A DNA stretch of 64,000 nt from Helicobacter cetorum (GTDB lineage Bacteria > Campylobacterota > Campylobacteria > Campylobacterales > Helicobacteraceae): contig NZ_FZMR01000006.1 of the NCBI RefSeq assembly GCF_900198405.1, positions 113,207-177,206 of the forward strand, read 5' to 3'. The notes beneath the pieces were generated by a model that was given only the letters and a program-made list of their open reading frames with translations, did no database searches and had not been told where the DNA came from. The position numbers were made by a program, and so were the translations under genes. Below, one piece after another: positions 28,720 through 37,577 of this stretch. The stretch's first letter is position 1; each line of letters starts with the position of its first letter.

Positions 28720-29067
28720 AGCTTAAAAATGAAATTTTTATACGCTTTTCTCTTTTAAAATTTGTAAATTTTTTAAAATCGTTGGAGCGTTTTTTTGAAA
28801 AAATCTTTTTTCAAACGAGCATGAAATAAGCTAATCCCTTTAAATAGGGGGTTATAAGCGTTTTCTAAAAAGATAAAATTTTATCAAAAACCCTTTTAAT
28901 GACATTAAAAACACGCCATGAATGGGGCTAAAAATTATCTTATTTTTAAATCTTAATGTTAAAAATACTGCTATAAATTAATATTTGTTAACCATGTGAA
29001 ACTACTATTCTCTCAACAAGTTTCTAGCGTATAGTTCTTGTTAGAATGAAAAACGAAAAGGATGAAC
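28720..29067. other. Palindrome-rich leader region before an outer-membrane protein gene
   Basis: No gene. Inverted repeats follow one another: TTTGAAAAAA/TTTTTTCAAA (28794-28815), CCCT/AGGG (28836-28849), the 14-bp palindrome GATAAAATTTTATC (28872-28885), and TTTTAATG-A-CATTAAAA (28894-28910). A possible extended -10, TGCTATAAA, lies at 28969-28977. These may be terminators, processed RNA structures or protein sites. Confidence 0.5.
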
Positions 29068-29796
29068 ATGAAAAAAATCGTTGTGAGTGGGATTCTAGCC
29101 TCTTTTTTAGCTACAGCTCTTATGGCAGAAGATGCTAACGCTGATTCAAAATATGATAAAGCAGTCAATAATAGCGTGTATGGGATTGTAGGTTTTCAAT
29201 ATGGTCAAATGAGTAATGCGGTGTATAAATACGGCGACAAACCACTTCCAATGCCGGGTGGAAATGTTGATATGCTTGGTGGGACTAATATCGCTAATGG
29301 CTATGGTGTGAATGTGAGCTTAGGTTGGCAAGGGTATTTTGGTAAGACTAAAAGATGGGGCATGAGGATTGCGGGCGTGTATGAATACATGTATTCTAAC
29401 CCTGCTAGTCCTAACTACTATCAAGGTCAAATGAATGCAAGCACTTATGGTGTGTATTCAGATATTTTGCTTAAATTTGCTAAGTTTGGCAAGCATTATG
29501 TTTCTGGCTATTTAGGAACAGCGCTTTTGGGTCAGTCTTTTGCGGTAAGGGGTGCGAGCTATTTTGACGGATGGGCAGGACATAACTCTAAAAATATCAG
29601 CCAATCCTATTTTCAAATCCCTATTCGTGTGGGTATCATCATCGGCTTATCTAAGCATTTAGACGCACAATTTGGCTTTGAGATTCCTTTGACTCGTGGC
29701 ACTGCGTATAAGTTCAGTGGAACTGATGGTGTGGGTGCAAAAGTTCAATACACTCAAATGTGGAATGTAAACTACAGCTTGATTTTTAGATTCTAA
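29068..29796 (+). CDS. Helicobacter outer-membrane protein
   Basis: 242 residues from ATG 29068; AAGGA at 29058-29062 overlaps an ATG at 29062, so the later one is used. A signal peptide (MKKIVVSGILASFLATALMA) is followed by YGIVGFQYGQMSNA, a Helicobacter outer-membrane family start, and the protein ends VNYSLIFRF, a beta-barrel C-terminus ending in Phe. Segments alternate polar and aromatic residues. The subfamily is not certain, and no adhesin function can be read. Confidence 0.82.
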   Translation: MKKIVVSGILASFLATALMAEDANADSKYDKAVNNSVYGIVGFQYGQMSNAVYKYGDKPLPMPGGNVDMLGGTNIANGYGVNVSLGWQGYFGKTKRWGMRIAGVYEYMYSNPASPNYYQGQMNASTYGVYSDILLKFAKFGKHYVSGYLGTALLGQSFAVRGASYFDGWAGHNSKNISQSYFQIPIRVGIIIGLSKHLDAQFGFEIPLTRGTAYKFSGTDGVGAKVQYTQMWNVNYSLIFRF

Positions 29797-29809
29797 GCTT
29801 GCCTTTTGT

Positions 29810-29841
29810 CTCAATACTCCCTTTTTTAAGGGGGTTTTGAG
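29810..29841 (+). terminator. Terminator after the outer-membrane protein gene
   Basis: CTCAA (29810-29814) pairs with TTGAG (29837-29841), and the inner CCC/GGG stem encloses TTTTTTAA. The T-rich loop and position 13 bp after the stop fit. Confidence 0.7.
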
Positions 29842-30139
29842 TGGTTGTAAGTAAGGGCATGCTAGTGCCTATAAGCTTTCTTATGCAAAACTTTCTCTAT
29901 AAACTTCTTTATTTTATCGTTTTGGTGTTGTTTTAAGTATTGAGAGATTTTAAACAAGCTCTTTTAAAGATTTTTATGGTTATTATTTGGTTTTGATTAA
30001 AAGGCTATTTTTTAAGAGAGATTGATAAAAAATTCTTTTTTTTTTTTTTTTTGAACGCTAAAAACCTTGAGTTTTTTAAAATCATAGAGTTTTTATCCTA
30101 TAAAGTTTATAAAAAGATTTGCAAGAATAGGGGATAAGG
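29842..30139. other. Convergent intergenic region with a T17 tract
   Basis: No reading frame of note. The only feature is a run of 17 T at 30036-30052. The flanking genes converge, so the run is not in a promoter of either; on the minus strand it could act as part of the xerH 3' region. Confidence 0.6.
30036..30052 (+). repeat. Poly-T (17) homopolymer
   Basis: Seventeen T residues downstream of both converging genes. Tracts of this length vary in Helicobacter and usually control promoters; here no gene start is near. Confidence 0.9.
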
Positions 30140-31207
30140 CTATTTGTCTTCCCAAATACTCGCCGCTTCTTCTAAACGCTCTTTATCAAAATGCGTGTAA
30201 ATTCTACTGGTATTCAAGCTTGCATGCCCTAGAGCTTCTTGAACTAAAATTAAATCATGGCGTTTTTGATAGAGCAAGGTTGCAAAAGAGTGGCGTAACA
30301 TATGCGCCCCATTTTTTTCTCGCCTAAGTCCTGCAAAGTTTATAATGCGTTCTACTTGTTTATACAAATAAGCCTGCGTTAAAGCTGTGCCTTTTTGATT
30401 ACAAAACAACAAATCATCTTTAATAGGGTATAGCTCTCTTTCTACTAACCATTCTTTTAAAAGGATTTCAATATGAAAAGACTTTAACATTACCACACGA
30501 TACTTATCCCCCTTGCCCTTAATAGAAATAATATAACAACCATTCTCTAAAGCAAAATCTTTTATTTTGAGTTGCAAGGCTTCATTAGAACGAATGCCTG
30601 TAAAAACAATGATTTTAATGAGTAGGCGATTTCTAGCTCTCACTTTAGCTGACATTTCTATTTTATCAATGCTTTCTAAAAATTTATCTAACTCTTCGTT
30701 GTTTAAATGAGTAGGGAGCTTATTGCCTGAGCTTTGACTTATCCCACTGATATTTTTAAGCGTGATGTTATAGATGTAAGATTGCTCGTTTTTATCTTGA
30801 TTATTTTTATCTATGTAGCTAAAAAGTCCTAATAAAGCAATCCTATAATTCTTTTTAGTGGCTAAGGATAAACCCCCTGTATAGATGCTTAAAAATTCAG
30901 CTAACATCACTTCATCAATGCTTTTAAGTGAGTTTAAAGAAAGCTTTGTAATGTATTCGTAAAATTTGAATAGGGGTAGTGCATAGGTATTGATACCTAG
31001 TAATCCAGCGTTACGAGCTTTTTTACAAATTTCTCCTAAGTGTCTTGAGCTGAATACTTGATTAAATTCATTCAAGCACTCAAAAACCTTATTTTGGTCT
31101 TTAACTTGAGAATTAGACAAGCTTGTGCATTTGTAACGCAAAAAACGACTAATCCATAGCAACAAATTTTCTATAGGGTCTTTTAATTCTTCTAGGGGGT
31201 GTTTCAT
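30140..31207 (-). CDS. xerH: Chromosome-dimer resolution tyrosine recombinase XerH
   Basis: 355 residues. The catalytic set is complete: Arg in TGIRSNEAL, Lys in IKGKGDKYR, HxxR in HMLRHSFATLL, His and Tyr in LGHASLNTSRIYTH. Sequence matches H. pylori XerH as I remember it, including the N-terminal MKHPLEELKDP. XerH acts alone at difH and resolves chromosome dimers during segregation. A difH-like site lies about 630 bp upstream. AAGGAG precedes the ATG. The preceding gene is 12 bp away, so both are probably cotranscribed. Confidence 0.95.
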   Translation of the reverse strand: MKHPLEELKDPIENLLLWISRFLRYKCTSLSNSQVKDQNKVFECLNEFNQVFSSRHLGEICKKARNAGLLGINTYALPLFKFYEYITKLSLNSLKSIDEVMLAEFLSIYTGGLSLATKKNYRIALLGLFSYIDKNNQDKNEQSYIYNITLKNISGISQSSGNKLPTHLNNEELDKFLESIDKIEMSAKVRARNRLLIKIIVFTGIRSNEALQLKIKDFALENGCYIISIKGKGDKYRVVMLKSFHIEILLKEWLVERELYPIKDDLLFCNQKGTALTQAYLYKQVERIINFAGLRREKNGAHMLRHSFATLLYQKRHDLILVQEALGHASLNTSRIYTHFDKERLEEAASIWEDK

Positions 31208-31219
31208 TTTTGCTCCTTT

Positions 31220-31789
31220 TTAAATATTTTGGTCTGTGTTACTTTGCTTTAGTTTTTCTTTTAGGTATTTTAGTATTCTATTTCTTATCTTTTCGGTGCT
31301 AAATTCTAAAGAAAGATAACGCAAATTCAAAGCATTTCTAAGTTCGCATTTTTTAGCGATATGGTGTCTGTTGATGCTCAAATAGTGGCAGTTTTTTAAA
31401 TAGGCGTTTAAGGTCATGTTGGTGTAAATGAATTTTAAGGGGTTCTTTTTTTCTAGGATATTTTTTAAGATACAAAAGCGTTCATTTTCGCCATAGTTAC
31501 TGCATTTATTATTAGGATTTGGTAAATTATTAGCTACATCAGTATAAAAATCTATAGAGTATTCTTGTATCCATTTGCCTAATGAGAGCATAAGCTCTAG
31601 CACAAGATTGATAGTATAAATCTCGGCGTAATGAGCATTTTTATTGCATTTGTATTTGCCTATATAATAAGGAAATTCCCTATCGTTAAAAATCGTAATA
31701 AACGCACCTGTTGCACTCTGTGGATTGGTATGGCTTAAAAAACTTCCATCGCTAATAATTTTAATTTGCTTTAGTTCTAGTTCTGCCAT
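31220..31789 (-). CDS. Hypothetical protein with RNase H-like acidic triad
   Basis: 189 residues, annotated in H. pylori only as hypothetical as far as I recall. The layout fits the RNase H fold: ISDGS at 12-16 with Asp14, AEIYTIN with Glu56, FYTDVANN with Asp84. Compare the true RNase HI of this window (CDGSSLGNPGPGG, NRMELRALNEAL, YSDSQYV). The strand-turn-strand N-terminus includes ATGAFITIFNDREF. The C-terminus is basic. It lies between difH and xerH and reads towards xerH, so a DNA role is possible. Fold call is inference. Confidence 0.6.
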   Translation of the reverse strand: MAELELKQIKIISDGSFLSHTNPQSATGAFITIFNDREFPYYIGKYKCNKNAHYAEIYTINLVLELMLSLGKWIQEYSIDFYTDVANNLPNPNNKCSNYGENERFCILKNILEKKNPLKFIYTNMTLNAYLKNCHYLSINRHHIAKKCELRNALNLRYLSLEFSTEKIRNRILKYLKEKLKQSNTDQNI

Positions 31790-31840
31790 TTTAGTTTTTG
31801 TCAGCTACATGGTGTGCTACATTCACTATTAGTTATATTT

Positions 31841-31868
31841 AGTTATGAAAACTGCACTTTTCAAACTT
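31841..31868 (+). other. difH-like chromosome dimer resolution site
   Basis: Left arm AGTTATGAAAA (31841-31851), centre CTGCAC (31852-31857), right arm TTTTCAAACTT (31858-31868). The left arm and the CTGCA-core agree with H. pylori difH as I recall it; the right arm starts like the inverted TTTTCATAACT and then departs. Location beside xerH is as in H. pylori. Confidence 0.8.
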
Positions 31869-31993
31869 TTTTATACTTATCCATGATACTACCCCTTTAG
31901 GAAATAATCAAGCGTTTTATTCAAATCTATCTTTTTTTGCACACAGACAAGTATCTCTAAAATAGCTTGTATTTCAGAAAGAACAAGCATAAA

Positions 31994-33166
31994 TTATGCT
32001 AGTCCTTTTACAAAGCGAGCGAGCCGTTCAATTCCTTGTTCAATCTGTTCTTCTGAGCATGCAAAGGATAGTCGCACATAGCCTTCTAAACCAAAGGCTT
32101 TTCCGGGGACTAAAGCAACGCTCTCTTTTTCTAATAATTCATGGCAAAATCGCATAGAATCCCCATTACAAAGATTGCCAATATTGATAAAGAGATAAAA
32201 CGCACCATCAGGTTTTAAAACTTGCAAGCCTTCAATGGTATTGATTTTTGCATGGGCTAAATTACAGCGTTTTTCAAAAGCTACACGCATAGTTTCAATT
32301 TCTTTATCTACCATACCATTAAGGGCTACAATAGAGGCTTTTTGCGTGATAGAGTTGATATTAGAAGTGCATTGACTTTGCAAATTATTCATCAGTTTAA
32401 TCAACTTTTTATCCTTGCTCGCCACATAGCCAATGCGCCAGCCTGTCATAGCTACAGATTTACTCAAGCCATTAATGGTAATGGTGCGTTTTTCCAAATC
32501 TTTGCTCACAGCCGCACAAGAAATAAACTCGCCCTTATACACAAGCTTTTCATAAATCTCATCGCTAAGCACCCATACGCTTGTATCCTTTAGAACTTCG
32601 CTCAAAGCCTCTAGCTCAGCCTTACTATAAAGCATGCCGGTAGGATTTGATGGAGTGGTAAGAATAAGCATTTTGGTTTTAGGGCTTAGGGCGTCTTTGA
32701 GTTGTTTAGGGGTAATTTTAAAATGATTTTTTTCATCGGTTTGAATGAATTTACTCACTCCCCCACTATATTTCACAAGCTCAGGGTAAGTTACCCAAAA
32801 AGGCACAGGAATAATCACTTCATCGCCCTCATCTACTAAGGCTTGAATGGCGTTAAACAAACTTTGTTTAGCACCATTGCTTACTAAAATTTCGCTTGGC
32901 TCATAATCTAGGTTGTTTTCTCTTTTTAATTTATTGGCAATAGCTTTTAGTAATTCAGTAATCCCTGCTACCGGCGTATATTTGGTAAAGCCCTCATTTA
33001 AGGCTTTAATCGCCTCATTTTTAATCGCTTGTGGGGTGTCAAAGTCAGGCTCGCCCGCTGAAAAGCTTAAAATATCTTTTCCTTGTGCTTTCAATTCTTT
33101 AGCGAGCGTGCTAATAGCAATGGTGGCGGATTCAGAGAGTGATTGTATCTTGGAAGAATATGGCAT
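31994..33166 (-). CDS. aspC: Aspartate aminotransferase (class I PLP enzyme)
   Basis: 390 residues from the ATG at 33166, which follows AAGGA by 7 nt; an upstream start at 33193 has no ribosome site. Fold-type I features: FSAGEPDFDTP, TTPSNPTGML, DEIYEKLVY and the PLP lysine in NGLSKSVAMTGWRIGY. It transfers amino groups between aspartate and 2-oxoglutarate. Class I enzymes of this subtype can also act on other amino acids, so specificity is tentative. Confidence 0.9.
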   Translation of the reverse strand: MPYSSKIQSLSESATIAISTLAKELKAQGKDILSFSAGEPDFDTPQAIKNEAIKALNEGFTKYTPVAGITELLKAIANKLKRENNLDYEPSEILVSNGAKQSLFNAIQALVDEGDEVIIPVPFWVTYPELVKYSGGVSKFIQTDEKNHFKITPKQLKDALSPKTKMLILTTPSNPTGMLYSKAELEALSEVLKDTSVWVLSDEIYEKLVYKGEFISCAAVSKDLEKRTITINGLSKSVAMTGWRIGYVASKDKKLIKLMNNLQSQCTSNINSITQKASIVALNGMVDKEIETMRVAFEKRCNLAHAKINTIEGLQVLKPDGAFYLFINIGNLCNGDSMRFCHELLEKESVALVPGKAFGLEGYVRLSFACSEEQIEQGIERLARFVKGLA

Positions 33167-33349
33167 GATAAATCCTTTTTTGGCTTTTTCCATTAATCAT
33201 AGCACAACTAAAAGAATTTTATCCCTACAAGAGAAAAAACTTCCTCTCAAAAAACAGAGTGATTAGAAACTAAACATAAATAAATATTTTTATGAAAATG
33301 GCAGAACAAGAACAAAAGAGACTTTTTTAAAAAAGACTCTTTTTATAAT

Positions 33350-34195
33350 CTAGAAACTATAGCGATACCCTACATAAATGCTGTATTGACGGCGATAAGT
33401 TAGACTTAAGCCACCTCTATTGAAATAATAAACATTGATAGTAGGAATTTTCACACCAAAATCAAAGCCTTGATGCTTGCCAATATGAGTGCGAATACCC
33501 AAGTTAAAAAGGAATTGAAAAATTGCAGGGTCAACATCATACTTATGGTTAACAAGACTTCTTACGAAAGTTCCTGTAGTATTTCCCCAAGAGTTACCCG
33601 CAATTTGAGCTCCAAAGAAAAAGCCAAAGCTCGCATTTTCCCTATTGATAACATTATAAAGCGTATCAATACCGATACCATAAGTGAACATATCGGAGAT
33701 ATTGTTAAAGCGCGTGGTGTTACCAGAAACATTGCCATCTTTAGGATTATTTACACCGCATGGTAGATTACGCTGACCTGTTTGTGGGTCATAACACACA
33801 TTGCTATTCCAACCGGTTAAAGCACCACCACCGAAGTTAGAATGACCATAATCCATAAAGCCATAATAGCGCATACCAAACCAACGCTTAGCACCATAGA
33901 ATTGCTTATAGCCCACAGTAAGCCCAATACCTTGCATAACGGCTAAATAATCTGTTTTGCCTACAGGAAACTTTCTAAAATTATATGGGCTATTTCTATC
34001 CGGATTTCTCACACTTTCTGAGGCTTGACCGACTTGATAGCTAATCCCTACATACCAAGCATCTTTCTCGCCTTTTACTTTTTTATGCTCTTTGGGTTTA
34101 TCAAGGTGTTTTTCTATATTACTTTCTGTTGCCACTAGACCACTGCTTAATACTACTGACAAACAGAGCGCTCTAAACACTACGAACTTTTTCAT
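33350..34195 (-). CDS. Helicobacter outer-membrane protein
   Basis: 281 residues with a signal peptide (MKKFVVFRALCLSVVLSSGLVA) and a barrel-type C-terminus, IYVGYRYSF. A short charged linker (KPKEHKKVKGEK) precedes the first strand WYVGISYQVGQASES. Two cysteines (CYDPQTGQRNLPC) may form a loop disulfide. AAGGA lies before the ATG. It stands alone behind aspC in the same orientation, matching the order of H. pylori in this area as I recall. Confidence 0.82.
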   Translation of the reverse strand: MKKFVVFRALCLSVVLSSGLVATESNIEKHLDKPKEHKKVKGEKDAWYVGISYQVGQASESVRNPDRNSPYNFRKFPVGKTDYLAVMQGIGLTVGYKQFYGAKRWFGMRYYGFMDYGHSNFGGGALTGWNSNVCYDPQTGQRNLPCGVNNPKDGNVSGNTTRFNNISDMFTYGIGIDTLYNVINRENASFGFFFGAQIAGNSWGNTTGTFVRSLVNHKYDVDPAIFQFLFNLGIRTHIGKHQGFDFGVKIPTINVYYFNRGGLSLTYRRQYSIYVGYRYSF

Positions 34196-34325
34196 ACAAC
34201 ATTTTCCTTCTAAAAGTCTATTTCGTGTAATAATAACATAATAATCTATAAAAAACCTAAATTCTTTAAGAAAAACCGCTCTAAAACCTTAAAAGTTTGA
34301 GCGAGTGCAAAATTTAAGAGAGTTT

Positions 34326-35651
34326 TTAAGTCTCTAAAATATCTTTTAGGGCTTTAGCGATTAATTCTAGGGGGTGTAAAAATTGTGGGCTTTTATTTTT
34401 ATCTAAAGTTTTTAGGGCGTTATTAAGTTGCATATGGCATGCCCCACATTCTGCACTCACAATTTTTGCTTGAGTGTCCATAATATCTTTAGCCCTAAGA
34501 AGTCCTGATTTTAAAGAAAATTCTGCCTTATTAGTTTGCATAGTAATCCCTCCAAAACCACAACAATTATCTTCTATCTCTTCAATTTTATAATGCGTGC
34601 TTAATAAGTCTTTTACTTCTTTAAACGCCCCTAAACTCTTTTTAGCATGGCATGGATTGTGATAAGCAATGCTCTCTTGTTTTTCCCCTTGTTTTTCTCT
34701 TTGCTTGTTTGGGGGGATTTTTTCTAAAAGATTTTTTAATGGCGTGAGTTTGCTTAAAAACACACTTGTTAGATAAATCTTAGGCGTGATTCTTTCTAAA
34801 CGCTTTAAATACTTATTTTCATCTTTTTCGCCTAGAAAGACTTTATAATAATCCTTTATCAACATGCTTGCGCATGTAGCCTCAGGCACAATAATCGCAT
34901 TAACTTCTTCTAAATAGCTTTCAAAGAGTTCAATATTTTTCTTAGCTAAAAAAAGCGTGGTATCTTTATCGCCGGTAAAATATGCTGGAGCACCACAGCA
35001 TTCTTGTTTAGGAATAATGGCTTGAATGTTGAGCTTTTCTAAAATGTATAGTAGGCTCTCTCCTACTTGTTGGTAATGATAGTTGCTCAAGCAACCAATA
35101 AAAATCGCCACTTTTTGAATAGGGTTTTCTAAAGGCTTAATATTATTTGCATGCATTTGCAAAAAACTTTTTTTATTTAAGGGGGGGAGAGAAGTTTTTT
35201 TAAAATACTTAAACAAACCCTTAAAAATTATTCTAGGCTCTAAGCTATCCTCCCCTATTTTCTTAAACGCACAAGGGGCTAAAAAGTGCATTGTAGAAAA
35301 TACTCTATCCATTCTTTGTCTGTTTTTTAAGAGTGAAAAATAAGATTTTTTATACCAAGCAATGCCATATTTTTGAGCGATTTTTTCTCTAGCTTTTTCT
35401 ATTAGGGTATCTATAGGCAGATGAAAGGGGCAAGTTTCCACACAAGTAGTGCATAAAAAACAAGTTTCTAAGATATTTTTTAAATTAGTGTCCAATTTAA
35501 GCTTATTTTGAGCGTTTAATCGCATTAAATCCAAAAAGCCTCTAGGCGAAGTCGTCTCATCTTTATGAATGCGATAAATGGTGCAAGTTGGCACACACTT
35601 AGCACACTTAACGCAAGTCTCCCCTACTTTTTCAAAAATATTCTCGCTCAT
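34326..35651 (-). CDS. Iron-sulfur oxidoreductase, GlcF/GlpC-like
   Basis: 441 residues. Two ferredoxin-type 4Fe-4S motifs open the protein (CVKCAKCVPTC and CFLCTTCVETCPF), and two cysteine-rich CCG domains follow (ECCGAPAYFTGD, NCCGFGGITMQ). This is the GlpC/GlcF pattern of electron-transfer subunits that pair with FAD-linked glycolate or glycerol-3-phosphate oxidoreductases. A GlcD-type flavoprotein is encoded at 58381-59760; partnership is possible but the genes are apart. Its start overlaps the hemN stop by 4 bp (ATGA). Confidence 0.85.
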   Translation of the reverse strand: MSENIFEKVGETCVKCAKCVPTCTIYRIHKDETTSPRGFLDLMRLNAQNKLKLDTNLKNILETCFLCTTCVETCPFHLPIDTLIEKAREKIAQKYGIAWYKKSYFSLLKNRQRMDRVFSTMHFLAPCAFKKIGEDSLEPRIIFKGLFKYFKKTSLPPLNKKSFLQMHANNIKPLENPIQKVAIFIGCLSNYHYQQVGESLLYILEKLNIQAIIPKQECCGAPAYFTGDKDTTLFLAKKNIELFESYLEEVNAIIVPEATCASMLIKDYYKVFLGEKDENKYLKRLERITPKIYLTSVFLSKLTPLKNLLEKIPPNKQREKQGEKQESIAYHNPCHAKKSLGAFKEVKDLLSTHYKIEEIEDNCCGFGGITMQTNKAEFSLKSGLLRAKDIMDTQAKIVSAECGACHMQLNNALKTLDKNKSPQFLHPLELIAKALKDILET

Positions 35652-37030
35652 AGGGTTTTACTGAATTGCTTTTCGCCCCCACGCAAATAAGCATCAAACT
35701 CCATAGCAATATTTCTTACAAGCATACTACCGGTTCTTGTCATCTCAAACCCTTTAGAATTAAAAACAAGTAAGCCCACTTCTTCATAAGGCTTTAATTT
35801 TTCTAATTCTTTTTCAAAATGCGTTTTAAAATCAATATGAAATTTCTCTTCAATCTTAGAATAATCTAATTTTAAATTACTCATCATTTGCATAATCACT
35901 TCTTTTCTTAGCACATCTTCTTTAGTGAGTGCCACGCCCCTTTCTACCGGTAAATGCCCTAAATCAAGGGCGTTTTCATAATCTTGCATGTCCTTATAGT
36001 TTTGCGTGTAATAATCGCCCCCTTCACCAATGCTAGTAAGACCAATGCCAATGGTTTGAGTGAACTTCTTAGTGGTATAGCCTTGAAAATTACGGCGTAA
36101 CTCTGATTTTTGAAGAGATAAATACAATTCGTTATCGCTTTTTGCAAAATGATCCATGCCTATCATTTTATAATCCGCCTTTTCTAAGAACCTAATTAGA
36201 GCTTCTAAAATCTCTAGCTTAATCTTAGGGCTTGGCAATAAGGTTTCATCAATTTTACGCATCGTTTTTTTAACCCAAGGCACATGGGCATAGTTAAACA
36301 CCGCTAATCTATCTGGGTTTAATTCTAAAACTAACTCTAAAGTTTTTAAAAAGCTCTCTTTGGTTTGATTAGGTAATCCATAAATCAAATCAAAATTGAT
36401 GGATTTAATGCCATAATCTCTAGCGAGTTTCACGGCGTTTTGCACCATCTCAAAAGGTTGGATACGATGGATTGCTTTTTGAACTTCAAATTCAAAATCT
36501 TGCACCCCAAAGCTTAGGCGATTAAACCCTTTTTGAGATAAAGTTTGCATATGCTCTTTAGTAAAATGCCTAGGGTCAATCTCACAACTCATCTCAATAT
36601 CTTTGCTAAAGTTAGGAAAAACTTCTTGAATGCTTTGTGTAATCTCATCTAATTGAGTGGGCGAAAAAAAGGTCGGTGTGCCACCGCCATAATGAAATTG
36701 TGCGACTTCCCTATTCGTATTCATAGTATCTTTTAAAAGGCTTAATTCTTTTTTAAGATAGCTAATATAACGAGTTTTCTTATCTTCTAAGCTTGTATAA
36801 ATGACTGAACATGCACAAAAATAACATGCACTCCTGCAAAAGGGCAAATGCGTATAAAGCGATAGTGGCATGGGATTTTTGAGATTGTCATGGCAAAAAA
36901 ACGCCGTTTTTAAACTCTCTTCATTAAAACCTTCTTTAAACTCTACAGCCGTAGGATAGCTTGTATATCTAGGTCCTGGCTTTGAGTATTTAGAAAATTT
37001 TTCAAAATCAATACTTTCCATTGTTTGCAT
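35648..37030 (-). CDS. hemN: Oxygen-independent coproporphyrinogen III oxidase HemN
   Basis: 460 residues, radical SAM. The cluster motif is in PFCRSACYFCACSV (CxxxCxFC plus the adjoining CxC typical of HemN). Other landmarks: HYGGGTPTFF, LSFGVQDFE, FDLIYGLPNQT and MIGMDHFA. It decarboxylates coproporphyrinogen III in heme synthesis under low oxygen, which suits a microaerophile. A start 3 codons downstream is also possible. Overlaps the upstream DUF2603 gene by one base. Confidence 0.93.
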   Translation of the reverse strand: MQTMESIDFEKFSKYSKPGPRYTSYPTAVEFKEGFNEESLKTAFFCHDNLKNPMPLSLYTHLPFCRSACYFCACSVIYTSLEDKKTRYISYLKKELSLLKDTMNTNREVAQFHYGGGTPTFFSPTQLDEITQSIQEVFPNFSKDIEMSCEIDPRHFTKEHMQTLSQKGFNRLSFGVQDFEFEVQKAIHRIQPFEMVQNAVKLARDYGIKSINFDLIYGLPNQTKESFLKTLELVLELNPDRLAVFNYAHVPWVKKTMRKIDETLLPSPKIKLEILEALIRFLEKADYKMIGMDHFAKSDNELYLSLQKSELRRNFQGYTTKKFTQTIGIGLTSIGEGGDYYTQNYKDMQDYENALDLGHLPVERGVALTKEDVLRKEVIMQMMSNLKLDYSKIEEKFHIDFKTHFEKELEKLKPYEEVGLLVFNSKGFEMTRTGSMLVRNIAMEFDAYLRGGEKQFSKTL

Positions 37031-37539
37031 TAAAAACTTTCCTCATCGCTATTATCAAAATTACTCTCATTAAAATTAGGTTGTTTAAACATATTATCAA
37101 AATTAAAAAATAAATTAGGGTGTTCTTTTTTAATTTGTTTGACAAAATTCAGGGTATTGATATTAGGCAAATTCCCATCTTTTTGGCGTAAATTTTCCAA
37201 TAATTGCAATGAAACCTCACGCACATCTTCAAAATCAATGGGTGCTTGGGTGATAATATCTCTTTCTAATTCCGCTCTAAGCCTTGCCTCAAACGCCTTT
37301 TTAGCATTATCTGCCATAATGCTAATCACATTATCTGGCACTAAAACATAATTTTTATTCTCTTCATCAGAGATAAAGTAAGCCTCATTATTTTTGAACG
37401 CTCCTTTTTCTAATTCTAAAAGCATTTCATTAGAGCTAACTTTTTTAAGCAAGGCTCTATTTTTTTGTGTTTTAAGACTATTGATAAGTTTTTGTGATTT
37501 TGTTTTAGAAAAACTTCGTTTTTTGGGTAACTTTTCCAC
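37030..37539 (-). CDS. DUF2603 / UPF0763 family protein
   Basis: 169 residues. It matches the epsilonproteobacterial UPF0763 (DUF2603) group by memory: basic N-terminus ([23 protein letters not shown]), [20 protein letters not shown], and [19 protein letters not shown]. The tail is Phe/Asn/Glu-rich. No enzyme motif or signal peptide; probably cytosolic. Function unknown. Cotranscribed with hemN by overlap. Confidence 0.75.
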   Translation of the reverse strand: MEKLPKKRSFSKTKSQKLINSLKTQKNRALLKKVSSNEMLLELEKGAFKNNEAYFISDEENKNYVLVPDNVISIMADNAKKAFEARLRAELERDIITQAPIDFEDVREVSLQLLENLRQKDGNLPNINTLNFVKQIKKEHPNLFFNFDNMFKQPNFNESNFDNSDEESF

Positions 37540-37577
37540 TAAATATCCTTTTTAAGCTTGATTGTATCTAATTTCGC

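Noticed and set aside
30036..30052. T17 tract as a promoter switch of the outer-membrane protein or xerH
   Set aside because: It lies downstream of both genes, so it cannot set the spacing of either promoter.
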